Positions 48,101 to 61,100 of a DNA stretch of 64,000 bases are shown here, in pieces. The notes below the pieces were generated by a model, which was not told where the DNA came from, ran no database searches, and saw only the letters and a program-made list of their open reading frames with translations. This DNA is from Poecilobothrus nobilitatus. Lineage: Eukaryota > Arthropoda > Insecta > Diptera > Dolichopodidae. Every line of letters begins with the position of its first letter. Positions within the stretch are counted from its first letter, which is position 1. Location of the stretch: NCBI GenBank assembly GCA_947095535.1, contig OX352774.1, positions 64,356,416 through 64,420,415 on the forward strand, given 5' to 3'. The position numbers and the translations under genes were made by a program.

Positions 48101-49843
48101 GATGACGTTTGAACCTGAGGTAAACTTTTTTCACTATTTATAACAGAGGTCATTAACGGTCCGCCTACACTTGCTATTGATGTCAAATATTGGCTTGGAA
48201 AACTAGAAATTCCGCCGCTAACTACATTCATTATGCTTGTATTACAATTATTATTATTACTATTACTACTACTTGTGTTAAAATTACTAACATCTAATGC
48301 GCCAATTCCTCCAAAAGATGTACTTTGTTGTTGCATAGACTCCGAACTAGTTATCGATGCCACAGTCAATTTATTTTGAGTTAAATCATTATCATTGTTC
48401 ACAACTGTTTGTACTGACATTATATAATCACTTTCACCAGGGTTACAATTAACAAAAAGTCTTGAACTGGCTTTTACATGTACATAAACATCTGGTGATC
48501 CAAGTCGTAGCCTAAATGAGGCATTATGATTTTGTAATTGATTCACTAATGTTGAAGATTGAGCTAATTTGTTCAAATAGGTTTGAACTTGAGGTAAATC
48601 TTCTACATGACATAAATCTAATATTGATGTTCCACGTTCTTTTGAAAAGAATGATGAAAAATTTGGTCGTAAAGCTGATGTGTCAATTTCCATTATTTTA
48701 CCATGTACATCTAATTTTAATGTCATTTGCTCTAATTGTCTTTGTTGAATATGTTGTTGCATATTTGTTTCTAAGGGTGAATCATCTTCTGGTCGTGTTA
48801 TTAAACATAAAACTGAAGAACTATCATCACCATCATCTTTTATTGGTGCCGCTATAAATACAACTTCTTCATAATTTTCTTGCCTTTGTTGTTTTTCTTC
48901 TATCGTTTCACTACTTTCTTCATTATGTTTAACTAACATTCTAACTTTTGTTGTTATACTTCTTTTCGATTTTTGTTGTGTTTGTAAATTACTATGTTGA
49001 CTTTCATCTTGATCCCATCCACTTAAATTAAATAACATATTATTTAATATAGGACTTAATTTTGCATGATCACCCGGATGTAAATATGAATATATTGGCT
49101 GTCTAATTAAATCACTTTTATGATAACCAATTAAATCTTTAATATTTTGTGTACATGATTCAATTATTCCTTCTGGATTTATTTGTAATAATATCCACCC
49201 AACTGATGTAACATAATGTTCTAATGTTTCAAAATATGCTGAAATCTCTGGATTCACAAATCTTTGTTGCTGATCTGAAAGTAATGATTCTGTTGAAGAA
49301 ATTTTTTCTTGTTGAACTGGGTGAAATGTACTATTATCTGTATTACTACCAGTAGTATTTGTTATATTATCACGAGCGCTTCTTTTGTCACAAATATCAC
49401 GATAAGTTTTAACAACTTGATTTAAGATCGCAGCTTTATCTGGTTTCGATGTGGTCATATCACCTCTTTTGTTAAGCTGTAAAAATTCACCAAGCTGTTC
49501 AATATAATTATTTTCTAATTCCCTTCTTCGTTTTTCATTATTACATTTATTTATTTGGGATTGTGGTTTAGAGTCTGTTTTTCTTCTTATTTTTCTAGTT
49601 AATGTAGACTGTTGACATGTTACGACCGGCACAATTGGATTCATAATTCTGTCTTGTTGTGTCGTATATTGAAATGTGGCAGGTGTAATCGCCGCACCAA
49701 TAAATGATGGCTGTAATTGGAAATCGTGTTATTACTTAATGTAATTCTTAAAATGGCTGTAATTACGATAATTTATTGTTTTGATGGGAGAGTGAGTCAC
49801 ACTCACCTATATATCTTTCCCTATTCGTCGTACTCACCATCAT
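45103..49843 (-). CDS. tai: Taiman, bHLH-PAS p160/SRC steroid-receptor coactivator
   Basis: A giant exon, 49710-45103, joins across a 127-nt intron to a start exon that supplies only ATGATG (49843-49838), giving 1537 residues. In insects this nuclear coactivator partners the ecdysone receptor and Met, the juvenile hormone receptor. In the giant exon, numbered from the Met at 49644, a bHLH lies at about 29-85 (NNEKRRRELENNYIEQLGEF), PAS-A at about 137-285 and PAS-B at about 300-415. Five LXXLL receptor boxes follow at about 691 (LRNLL), 715 (LKGLL), 759 (LLQLL), 807 (LKSLL) and 851 (LASLL). Next is an acidic CBP-interaction-like segment (DPELSEILNDVIDIVPEPYM) and a Gln-rich tail with several polyglutamine runs. 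An Asn tract interrupts the region before the LXXLL cluster. The stop is TGA at 45103. If the start exon is not used, Met at 49644 gives a 1513-residue form. Confidence 0.93.
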
Positions 49844-52800
49844 GTTTCAAAAAAAGTCCGAAGACCGAAGAAATAAAAATTTAAATAAACATTTTTGCTT
49901 TTCGGAAGGAAATTCGTATTAAGTTAAAAAAAAAAAACAAAAAAAAAAAATCATTTCATATTTAATACTTAAAAACAGTAACATTTAATATTTTGACACC
50001 AAAAATCAAAAAAAAAAAAAACAAATAATAGAACAACAAATTCAAATTAATTGTAATTTAATATCAGTTATATTTTTATATTTCTTCATTGGACTTTCGT
50101 CACATTTTCGATGTTTTAAATGTATTTTAAAGAGGCAATTTAAAGATTGAATTATTCTGTAGCTGTTAAAATATAAACAGTTATTACTTAAAAACGATTT
50201 ATGTTTTTAATCAATAGTAATTTGTGTATTTTGTGTAATATGCTATGTAAAATTTTGTCAATACTAATAGCTAACTTGAAAGTTTCAAATGATAAAAACA
50301 AAACTTTTCTCAACAAACCGTTATTTTTTATATTGATAAATGATAAGTTTTCTTTTAAATATTTTTATATTTTTATTTTTACTAAAAAGCCGTAAACTAT
50401 TATTACTGTTAGAGCTGTATATTTTAATTTTTAATAACTTTTTTGAAAATGTTATTTATTTATTACAACTTTTAAACACAATAAAGTTAAAAATAAGTAT
50501 TTTTTCATTTTAAACCGAATTTTTTAATTTATTTTTTTTTTTTTATTAAAAATGAAAATTACCAAGAGTATTAATTATTTTTTTTTATCAAATGGTTATA
50601 TATATATATGTAATTTGTTAACGTTTATAATTTATTGACCTATACAAATGATATCCTTCAAAAATTTAATTTAAAAAAAGAAGCAATCAATTTAATCCAA
50701 CTTTAAGTTGATTTAACACCAAAAATTACTGTTATTTTCAAAACTTAAAAAAAAAACAAATTACGAACACTTAAAATTGAAGCGAAATTAAAATTTTTAC
50801 TAGAAATTCAATATTATTACAATATAGATGATTTTTCATTCATGGGTTTTTTATATTTGAATATAGTTTTTTTTACACATCATGCAATTTAAAAAAACAA
50901 AAAAAAAAAAAAATAAAAATAAAAAAAAAAACAAAGGCCGCAATAAACACTTTTTTGTGGTTTACTTTCCTTTTTTAATGTTTAACAAAAATTGTAGTTT
51001 TGGATTCAAATACAAAATGCAAAAGAAATTACAATAATTTGGTGAGTAGGGTACCCGATCTCACCATATTCATTCGTGTTAATACTCACCAACCTGAAAA
51101 CAAAAGACTGTCCAAATCCAAATGCAAAATTTTATCTCATTAAAATTTAGATTTCAGGACTTGGAAGCTTTGATTTTAAAGAAATAAGGTTATAACTTAA
51201 TTAAGGAGTGTTAAAAATTTCTTTTCCCAACATTATATTTTTAGTCGAAGCACAAAATATAAATTGAATCGTTTAACAACCAAATATCTAACTTTTTATT
51301 TGCCCATATTTACTAAATTTTAATTACTATAATTTGAGTCAAAAAATAACGAAGTAATGATTTTTTTTTAGCTTAATTAGCATAATAAGTACAGCACTGA
51401 AATCGAAAACTGAATTTTAATTAACATAAAACAAACAAAAAAAAAAAATTAAGAAAAAATTTCCTAATAAATAGTATCAAATTATTTTGGTTTTATGGTA
51501 ATAAAACGCCAGAAAACTGTTCATTGAAGAACTGATTTAGAGTTTTGAATTCTAAAATTTACTCTAGTTAAATAAAAAAGAACAATGGATATACTAAAAT
51601 TTCTTCAGTGCAAACATAAATACACAGAATAGAACGCGTTCAAGCAGTGAAGAATTCATATATAAAATATAAAAATTATATCAAATAGATTTTTACTCTA
51701 CCAAGTTTTGTATATTATAAATTTTATAGAGCTTTTAATCAAAGCTTTTCGTTTTTTTTTCTTCTGGTTTCCAACATAAAATTTCATTAAAAAGGCTTTA
51801 ACAAAATAGCTACCTAAATAGCATATATAGTTACGGGGTAATTATTTATCTATCTATCTATATTTCCTAACAAAAAATATACCTATATGTTTTAATTTAA
51901 AAAAATTCTTGACGTTTTTTTTTATTATATTTTTACTTAAACTTGTCTTAAAGAATTAATAATCAACTTTTTAGCAGAGGTTTAATATAATTTACTTATT
52001 AAAACATTTTTTTTTTTTTTTTTGAATTACTATAAAAATTATCAGTTTTATTGAATTTAAATTAACTTCAAATATGATTAATTCGATTTTTAAACTTTTA
52101 GAAGATTAAGGTTTATTTTACATTTTGCCCGAATTAAATATAAATACATAATGAATTAAAGATCACCCATAATAATGATGAATAAGCTACATATGTAATA
52201 GATAGAATTTTTAACTTTTTCAGCAAATAACCTAAAAGTTTTTTTTAAAATAAAAATGTATTGAAAATACAAAATAAAATTAAATAAAAATAAGTTTTGC
52301 ACATTTTTTTGATTGATTAAAAGATATTTTCAAATGTAATAAAAAAATATATTATCCGTTGTTTTTATTTACGCGTTTTTTTTATATATCATTTAGAACT
52401 TTCTAGTTTTTCAATTATATATATAAATATATACACATGTATATAGATTTTGAAAAGGACTTGCAAAATTTCAAAACTTAAAATTTACATAATATTTGCT
52501 AATATTTTCTAGATAAATTTATTTCATAATAATCATATAGTTTGATTATTTTAATCTTTGACAAAAAAAAAAATTAACTAATTTAAATGTTAATGGACAT
52601 TAATTAAATGTTATTAACATTTAATTAAATGTTAATAAAATGGACATATTATTAACATGAAAGAACGCCAATATCAAAATAGTTTCGTTACCATTATATA
52701 AAATTATTTTTAAATAAATATGTAAAATCATCTAATTAGTTTAAAAAAAATATTTTGTTTATCAAACATTTTAAAATTTTACAGAAAAATGTTTACAACA

Positions 52801-55393
52801 CACAAAATTCTTTTCAACAAACACACAAAATACAAAAATTGAAACTTAAAAAACAATTTTTATTAAAATAAACATTAAAAACAGAAATTAAAATTTTTTT
52901 TTGAATTTCCCTTAATGTATTTTAATTTTAAAGGTTCAATTAAATTGTCGAATTATTGTTATATTTTTTCAAGAACTTTTTGACGGTGAGTATAATGAAT
53001 AATTCACCACAATTATTTCTTTTTTTATAATTTATTGTATTTTCATTGGTGAGTGGTGAGTCCCTATTTTTTTTTTATTTTTTAATATTTTCAAAAATAT
53101 ATTTTTATATATTTTATTATTTAGTAAAGTTTAATAAGTGATATGACTCACTAATTATCGTAATTTCAGCCAATATTCGATGAAATATAAATATTTTCAT
53201 TTACAAAATAATTAGTTTTCATAAATTTTTCATATATTAAATTAAATTTATTCAAGAATTCCAAAACCACACTAAATAACTTAAAATTAGTCAAAAAATA
53301 TATCTGCTAACTTGAGTTTGATTGATTTTAATTTATCATTTTTAGTTTTTTTTACCCCTTGTGTATGTAATATGTCTTTAATAGGTGTAGAAATACGTCC
53401 TTGTGTAATATTGTACTTGAATTTATAAATCAAAAATTATTTGTACTTTCAAAATTGCTAGATTTTTGCTTTTGAAAGCTAAATTTAAAAGTGTTTGTCT
53501 TTTATTTTAATGTTTTTAAAAATTAATTTTCATAAATTGAAACAATCGAATAAATCAATTGCAATAAAAAAATTTAATTTATAACGAATTTAGTATGATT
53601 GACCTAAATTGTAAACAAAAATTTAATACTTAATTTATATATTTAAGTATTAAATTGATTAACAAACAATTTATTTATTACGTATCATAGAATAATCGTG
53701 TCACAAGACAAATCTAGAATTTAAACTAACTAATATTTTTAGTTTATTAAACTAATGAATTTTTAAGGTAATGAAATTAAAAAATATTTGTTAATAGGTT
53801 TAATTGATTAAATAACAGTTTTAGATATTTAATTTTTTTATTATTTAATCAAGAAATGTATAATATTCAGTTAAATAGAAATTTCAAACGTTTAGTACTA
53901 TTATTTAGATAAATATCACTAAATTATTAATTTATCTAATTAAAATTTAAAACTTTTAAAACGTGCTTTTCTAACATTTTAATAAGTTTATTTTATTATT
54001 TATTTTAAAAACAATATAAACTATTAAAAAAAATATATAAGCGAATTATAACAAGCGAAACTACATTTGCACAATAAACTTTCGATGTAAACAAAACTTG
54101 TTATTTTATGTTTAATACGAAAACAAACCTAATCATATGTCTGATTCTAACATTTACCTTAATATAAAAACATTAAAAATTAATTGAAGGATTTTATTTT
54201 GAAATGTCTGTTTTCCATGTCAGTTTTAAATTATGTATCCATTACCAATAATGATACACAAAAAAAAAAAAAAGAAAAAAAAAACTTATAGAAATACCCT
54301 CGTATATTTTGTATTTTTTTTTGTCCAAGTGTCAGTTTCGTTCCTGGAGTGTTATATAATTTTAATACGCAAAAAACTTTCGTTTTACATTGGATAGCAT
54401 GTAAACATATTTTGTAAAATCCAAATGTCTTATTAAATTCCAAAATTACACATTCAAATGGATTTTTACTTACGTTCTTAGAATTTTAATTGAGTGCAGA
54501 AATTAAATGTCGTTTTAATGTAAAAAAAATGTCAAATTGGACAAAATTTTTAAGCAATTTCAAGTTTAAGGTGATTTCAGAAGTCTGCTTCTCACCGTAA
54601 ATTAGCCACACTGATGACGTTGACTTTAGTATTGGATATTAATTTTTTTAAATCCAATGATGAATCAAATGATTTTATTTCTTTGTGGCCTTTAGGCAAA
54701 AAAATAATTTTTATTTCTTTTCAAACTTACAAGAAAAAATCGATCACAGTTCTTACGATATTTTTTTTTATATATTTCTTCGATATCTGTTAAAAAGAAA
54801 ATCTAACTTATTTTCAAAACTTTATTATTTTAATTTCATGTCCAATAATACCTCTAAAATATTTGTTTTTGAGATTTGCTTTTTGCTTTTCACTTAAATT
54901 TTGATAAAGATTGTTTTCATTGTGATGAGATTCTGAATGATGTCAGCAAATACAACTAAAATGGAGATTAGAATAAATCACTACTTCAAGTGTTCACTAT
55001 TTTCATTAATTTATTATAAAAATATTTTAATTTAATTGTAACTGATTTTTTTATAATTAATTAGTTGCTTTGAGCAATGAAAATTTTATTTTATTTAATT
55101 AAAAGTTAAAAATCGTACTTTGGGACTGGGATAAAAAAATTTTACTTGAGCTTTTTTTTTTTTTACTACACCTACTTTCTGCTCTGCTCAACAAGAATTC
55201 TTTTAGCTAAGAATAAGATAGCATGAGTATTGTTTTTAATATAACTCTATCTATACTCTTTTAACTTATATTTATAATCCATTTAACCTTTCTGCTTGTT
55301 TTGAAAAACTCTGTTTTATTCTTTTACTCTTGGTTTAATCTATTAGAAAATAATCGACTGACACAACACTACAACTACAACTACAATCCTCAC
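49844..55393 (-). other. taiman 5' UTR / first intron
   Basis: The sequence is AT-rich and free of coding exons. It contains several GGTGAGT motifs on both strands (51042, 51089, 52985, 53049 and the adjacent 53056). The minus-strand sequence just upstream of 49843 is probable 5' UTR. Its start is not fixed, but a GAAAAG acceptor-like site near 49895 is possible. Confidence 0.45.
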
Positions 55394-55535
55394 CTTTTGC
55401 CGGGAAAAAGTAAAATTTATATTCAATTTGTGACGTATGGAAATTTAACGAATGATAATTTTTGTAGTATTTTGCAATAAAATTAATTTTGCGGTGTCGG
55501 CGTGTCGCTCACAATTGTAATGTTGTATTTGCTGA
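55394..55535 (-). promoter_or_regulatory. candidate taiman 5' UTR exon and promoter
   Basis: On the minus strand a locally GC-rich stretch, GAGCGACACGCCGACACCGC, leads into about 100 nt ending CCCGGCAAAAG|gtgagg, a strong splice donor at 55394/55393. It has no long ORF and lies 5.5 kb upstream of the taiman start exon on the same strand. It is the best candidate for a non-coding first exon. The transcription start was not located precisely. Confidence 0.4.
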
Positions 55536-58062
55536 AAAGTACGTATGTACCCTATTTTTATTTAATTTGAGCTTGAAAATGTTAGCAATGCAATAACTAA
55601 AGTAAATAACCAATCTGTACATCTGGAGTCTGGACTAACTAGTAATAATTGCTAGTAAGTTACAAATTCTCAGTTTGATATTAAATTTTTTTTTGTATCT
55701 ACTATACTATTTATTTCTAATTATGTATGTATGTATCCATGTAGATACATTTGCATGTCGTTGTTTTGAAGGAATTTCAAGTGAAAAAATAATAAGTATG
55801 CAATAAAATATACATAATTGTAGATCACCTGATGGACCACAATGGTAAAAAATCGTCATTTTGTCAACAATTTGCGAAAATTAATTTGAATTAGATGTGT
55901 AAATAATGTTGCACGAAGTTCAATAGTTGGTCTTGGTAGTTGGTACTGTGCTTTCGGTTCTTTTTTTGACAATTTGATTTTTTATTCCCATAATTTTGAA
56001 AACTAAATACTTATTTATGTACCTACATATGTACATAAATAATTGTATAATTAATTTCTAAATGTCATCATACATAAACATATGTACATACATATGTAAT
56101 ATAGCAAAGGAAAATATTTAAATTTGAATTTATTAAAATTTAAAATGAATATGTACATATGTACCTAATACGTAATTAATGTGTTGATAAATTCAAAAAT
56201 ATGTTACTTATTTTTATTTGTAAAATAATCAATAAAAGAATTCTATAATACAAAAATTTTTTAATTTGATTATAAATTTATATTTATTGTCAAAATAAAA
56301 GTATGTATGTATGTATAATAAAAACTAAAAATTGAATATAAAAACAATAGCAGAGTTACCTACTATAATAATAATATAGTAAAGTAGTCTAGATTCTATA
56401 GCTTTCAAATAACATGCAAATGGTACAAAATTATATACATATTATAAGTAAGTTTTATAAATATAATACATATTCACTTCTTTTTTTAAAAGATGATTAA
56501 TAGATTCAAGTTCTAATTTCTATTCAACTGATGTTCATATCAACTGACAACACTTTATACATACATATACAACATACTTATATAGAAATTTAATAATTTT
56601 TATTCTTGTTATCATTTTACTTTTAATATACATAATTAAAAATTTTATAACAAAGAAAAATTTTCATTATATTTTTAAACGGATTCTGAGTTAAAGTCAG
56701 TGTTAAAAATTCGGATATATAATTTGTATTGAAAATTAATTTCGAATTTAATTCTTATTTCATTATTACATAAATAACCTTAATAGCGGTTATCGACGTA
56801 ATAAAAAATTGAAAATTGAAATACTTAAGATAAACAAATACTTAAAGCTGTACAGTATAAAAAATTGACAATAGTGACATATAAATTGTGCTATTACATT
56901 TTTAAATGTAGTAAAATTAATTTAAAATTTAACGAAGTATAAAAAAAATTGTAATAAACGGAATAATAATTCGTTCAATATAAAATTTTGTAGTATGCAA
57001 CTATTTATTTACATGTTGTATTATTGTATCTTGTGTATCTATAAAATGTTGATAGTCATATGCAGTGGACTGCATAGAAATTTTAAAATGTCAAAATCTA
57101 AATGTTTTTGTTGCATCTTTCATTTTGATCTGTGATATGTAAACAAAATATACATAATTTAAATTTTAAACATTACAAATACCAATGCAGCGCAGCAGAC
57201 GTAAAATATGTCAGCAAATCCTTAATAATCCATTTTTTTTGCCTTTTGTATTCCTATTTATTTATGTGTATGTGTTTTTGTCGATTTGTATACAAAAAAA
57301 AAAAAGTATGAATCTAATCTAAGTTGGAAAACCCTGGAAGCTGTGTCGGCAATATTTTTTTTTTGAATTGTTATAATTTGGAACCTTAAATAGTTTTTTT
57401 TTTTATTTCTACCTGTTGTTTATAAATGTAATTAAATTTTAAAAATAACTAGTATTAATTGATAAATTAAGATGAATCTTTGAATAAACTTTAATTGACA
57501 CTTATAAAATAATTTTACACATTATGTATTATTTTACTTTAAAAACATACCCTGGGCATCTTCTCTCTTTAAAATAAAGAAAAAGTACTATATAATACTT
57601 CTATTTTAATATAGATATAACTTTTTTGTTTATAATATTTCACAATTTCAAGTCCATTAAATTGGAAAAAATATACAATTTTATATATAACATTTCAACC
57701 TTCAGATAAATAATATTTTGTTAATGAGATGCATAGCAAAAAAAAAAAAAAATATATATATTTTAAATTCAACCTATCCCAAAGCTTTTCAGGTACATAC
57801 TGAATCTATATAAAGGTTCCTAGAAATACTGACAAAAGAAAACGCTCCCAAAACGGCAACAACAGCAACAAAAACAACAAATGTTGATGAAAATAAAATA
57901 GACAATTTATAAAAAGTATCTGTAGACTGTAATCTGTACTTTGTATCTGTAATGTAGTAATGTGTATCTGTAGATATAGACAGTGAGTTTTGACATATTT
58001 GATATTCAATAAATCAATAGAGAATGAAAAGGATAACCGAATACCAAACTGAATAGGAAAGT
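55536..58062. other. non-coding AT-rich interval
   Basis: TATGTATG and CATATGTAC microsatellites and homopolymers. A minus-strand frame at 57806-58093 overlaps the 14-bp repeat and has no recognisable domain. Nothing else is supported. Confidence 0.5.
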
Positions 58063-58101
58063 CACACTGCAGTCTGCACACTGCAGTCTGCACACTGCAG
58101 T
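58063..58101. repeat. 14-bp tandem repeat (CACACTGCAGTCTG)
   Basis: Two perfect units at 58063-58076 and 58077-58090, followed by an 11-bp partial third unit. Each contains the palindrome CTGCAG, and the whole is flanked by GTCAC on the left and TGTGAC on the right. It is GC-rich for the region. Confidence 0.9.
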
Positions 58102-61100
58102 GCTGTGACTTCTCTCACTGAAAATAGTAGTAAAATTTCGAAAAATAAAGTAGTGAAATGTAGTGATCTGATTTTCTTATGGAATTAATGGAAATTTATA
58201 AAACACTTCTATAAATCATCTCTTGTATTTCTATTTAAATTGTCATTTAAAATTTAATATAACGAAAAAACAGAAAAACATAGAAAATATCATATCCTAA
58301 GCTTAATATAATAATTAGATATACAATTAATATTGATATGTATATGCTTAGATATAATAATGATTAAGAAGTAGGGTAGTAAATCGTTTTAAAAAGTAGC
58401 AGATTTACTTTCAAAAGTAGTAAAGTAGTAAAGTCACAACTCACAGCCCACAGGTACTGCTGCAGCTGCACAGTTCACACTTGTCAAATTATTTAATAAA
58501 AAAAAAAGAAATGTGTATCCATATGGATATGAATTTTTTTTTTGCACATTATATCACATATTCACAATTCACATATGGAATTATAGATACATATGTATGT
58601 TAATATGAAACACTTTTTGTATTTTGTGAATATGTAAAGAAATTCAATTTTTTATAATACATATACATACATACATAACAAAAAATTTATATTTGAAATT
58701 CAAAACGATAAATGAAAAATTGAAAACAAATATTTTCGTTCTTTTTCATTGTAGTATATGTAGTTCTAGACTTTTCAGTTTTAGATAGTAGCACTACAAT
58801 CTGCAACGATTTATACATATTTGTTCATTAATTTCTGTAGAGTTCTGTATAACATTTATATTGTATTGTATAATTGATTAATATCTTATTTAAATTACTA
58901 TATATTATACTAGACAGACTGAGTAAACTAGATAAACTACCAAAACCAAGTAATGAAGTACCAGATATTACTATACAGACTACGTAATTTATTTGACCAA
59001 ATTTGACGAAATAAATTGCTAATGACATGATTTAAATATACATATGTAATGTACATATACGAAGAATGCTGCCGCTTTTTATTTTCTGTTTAGAGAATAC
59101 AAAAATTAAAATTGCAGTTGTTGAATTGAAATTAATTTATTATATTTTATATGTATGTATGAATGTGTATATTTAAAAAGTTGTCAAAATGTCATGATTA
59201 TAATAAAAATACGAAGAATAAATGAATAACAAAATAATAGAACAGCACATTTGGATGGATTCAGCAGTTTGAGATCATATATTTCGGTACATATGAACAT
59301 ACATATGCATGTATGTATTATATGACTATATATACTTATGTATAAAAAAAAAAGTATTTCTAGTCTAGTTTTTAGATACTAAGTGTGTAACATGTAATAA
59401 CATTTAAGTAGGGTATACTGGCATATATTATCAGGTCAGTTTGATAATGCAGTGCAACTGATGAATATACCAAAAATGTTTGCTATTTTAATAAGAACTG
59501 GCGTCTGGCAGTTTTATAAGTACATATACTGTTATATATCAGTTCAGTCACAAAATTGTCGGCTGAACTGATAATGTACACAATATGTACTTTAGTTTTC
59601 GTAAAAATTAACAAAAATTATTGTAAAGAAAAAAATAGCTGAAATTTAAACGAGCTGCTGTCGACATATTTTACAGTTATCATTTATTGAATAACAGTAA
59701 TATATGTATACATAATATGTAGGTACTTGTAATCTACTTAAATTTGAAGTTTTAAAAGTAATGTAATGTGATTTTAGGGTACAGTAATTTAAAGTTTCAT
59801 GATGAGATTTCATTTGAAAAGATTAACAATTTTCTCTACCACGTCACGATTACTCTGAAATCGCACAAAAAAAATTATAATTTTTACTTAAGTACCTAAC
59901 AAGAGTTTCTTTTTATTTCCTTTTCATTTCTGTAAGAAGCATAGATATGAACATATGTATGTATGTATGTATGTACATAGAACATTCAAAAACAAGTAAA
60001 CAACCTTATTATTTCTATAAGAGTTCAGTTCCCTGACAAATTTAGTTTATATTTTCAATAAGTGAATAAGCCGTTGATTACTCGTTTGCGGAGTGTGGTT
60101 ATATTGTAGGTACAAAATTATGAAATACAAATAGGTAGCTACTTTTTTTCCAACTATTCTGCGTTTATCTATTTTATCATATGCAACAATTTATGTTTTA
60201 TTTACATATGTATCTATTTATTTTTGTTTATATTCCATATTATTTTGTTTGTTTATAAATAAAGATTTGGTTATTGTTTGTGTGTTGCTTTTTTTTTATT
60301 TTACGATATAAACTACTAGATATGATCTGACCGTAATTTGAATCCAAAAGCTTTTGATTGAAAATATTGGATATTTAACTCTTAAAATGTCATTAATTAG
60401 ATTATAAATTTTTACCTTTTTACCGTTCTTTTTTAGTTTATATAAACATAAACGATACGATTACATTTTTTTTTTTTTAATTGAAGTTAACGATTTGTAA
60501 AAAAAAAAAAATGGTGCCTTTAACATTTAATCAAATAATATCCATATATGATAATATCATTTCTTTATGATTTAATCTAACGTGATACGTCTACAAACTT
60601 GAACTGAGTAAATAAAACTGTAAATGCAAGGTAATGTGAATATGTATCTATCTATCGTAAATGCAAACTCGAAGATAAAGAATGTACATTTCTAAATATT
60701 TCTAAATTCTGACTTATTTATTTATTAATTTATTTTCCCCATCATTTATAAATAAATTGCGTAAAATTTAGGTTCTTGTTCTGATATAATTTAGACCATT
60801 TAAAAAAAAAATGAATGTTTCGATTCAAAGAAAAATACAATGTATATGCAGAGATAGTAAAACTGTTATAAAGAACAAAATTATTTGAATTAGGTAGTTT
60901 AAAACTAGATCAATTTAATTTAGTTATACTGTATAACATACTATACATATGTATATGCCTACTCATATATGTAGATGAAAAATTAATTTAAAATAGGTAG
61001 GTACTAATTTTAAGTTTTCTAATCGGATTCAAAAAGTTTTTGTTTTCGTTTGTTATATAAAACAAAAAATTTTTTAAGTAGATTATTAGGTAATATCTAA

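Noticed and set aside
48516..48857. 113-codon plus-strand ORF inside taiman
   Set aside because: Antisense shadow of the PAS-B-encoding region; hydrophobic residues arise from complementing Asn and Gln codons.
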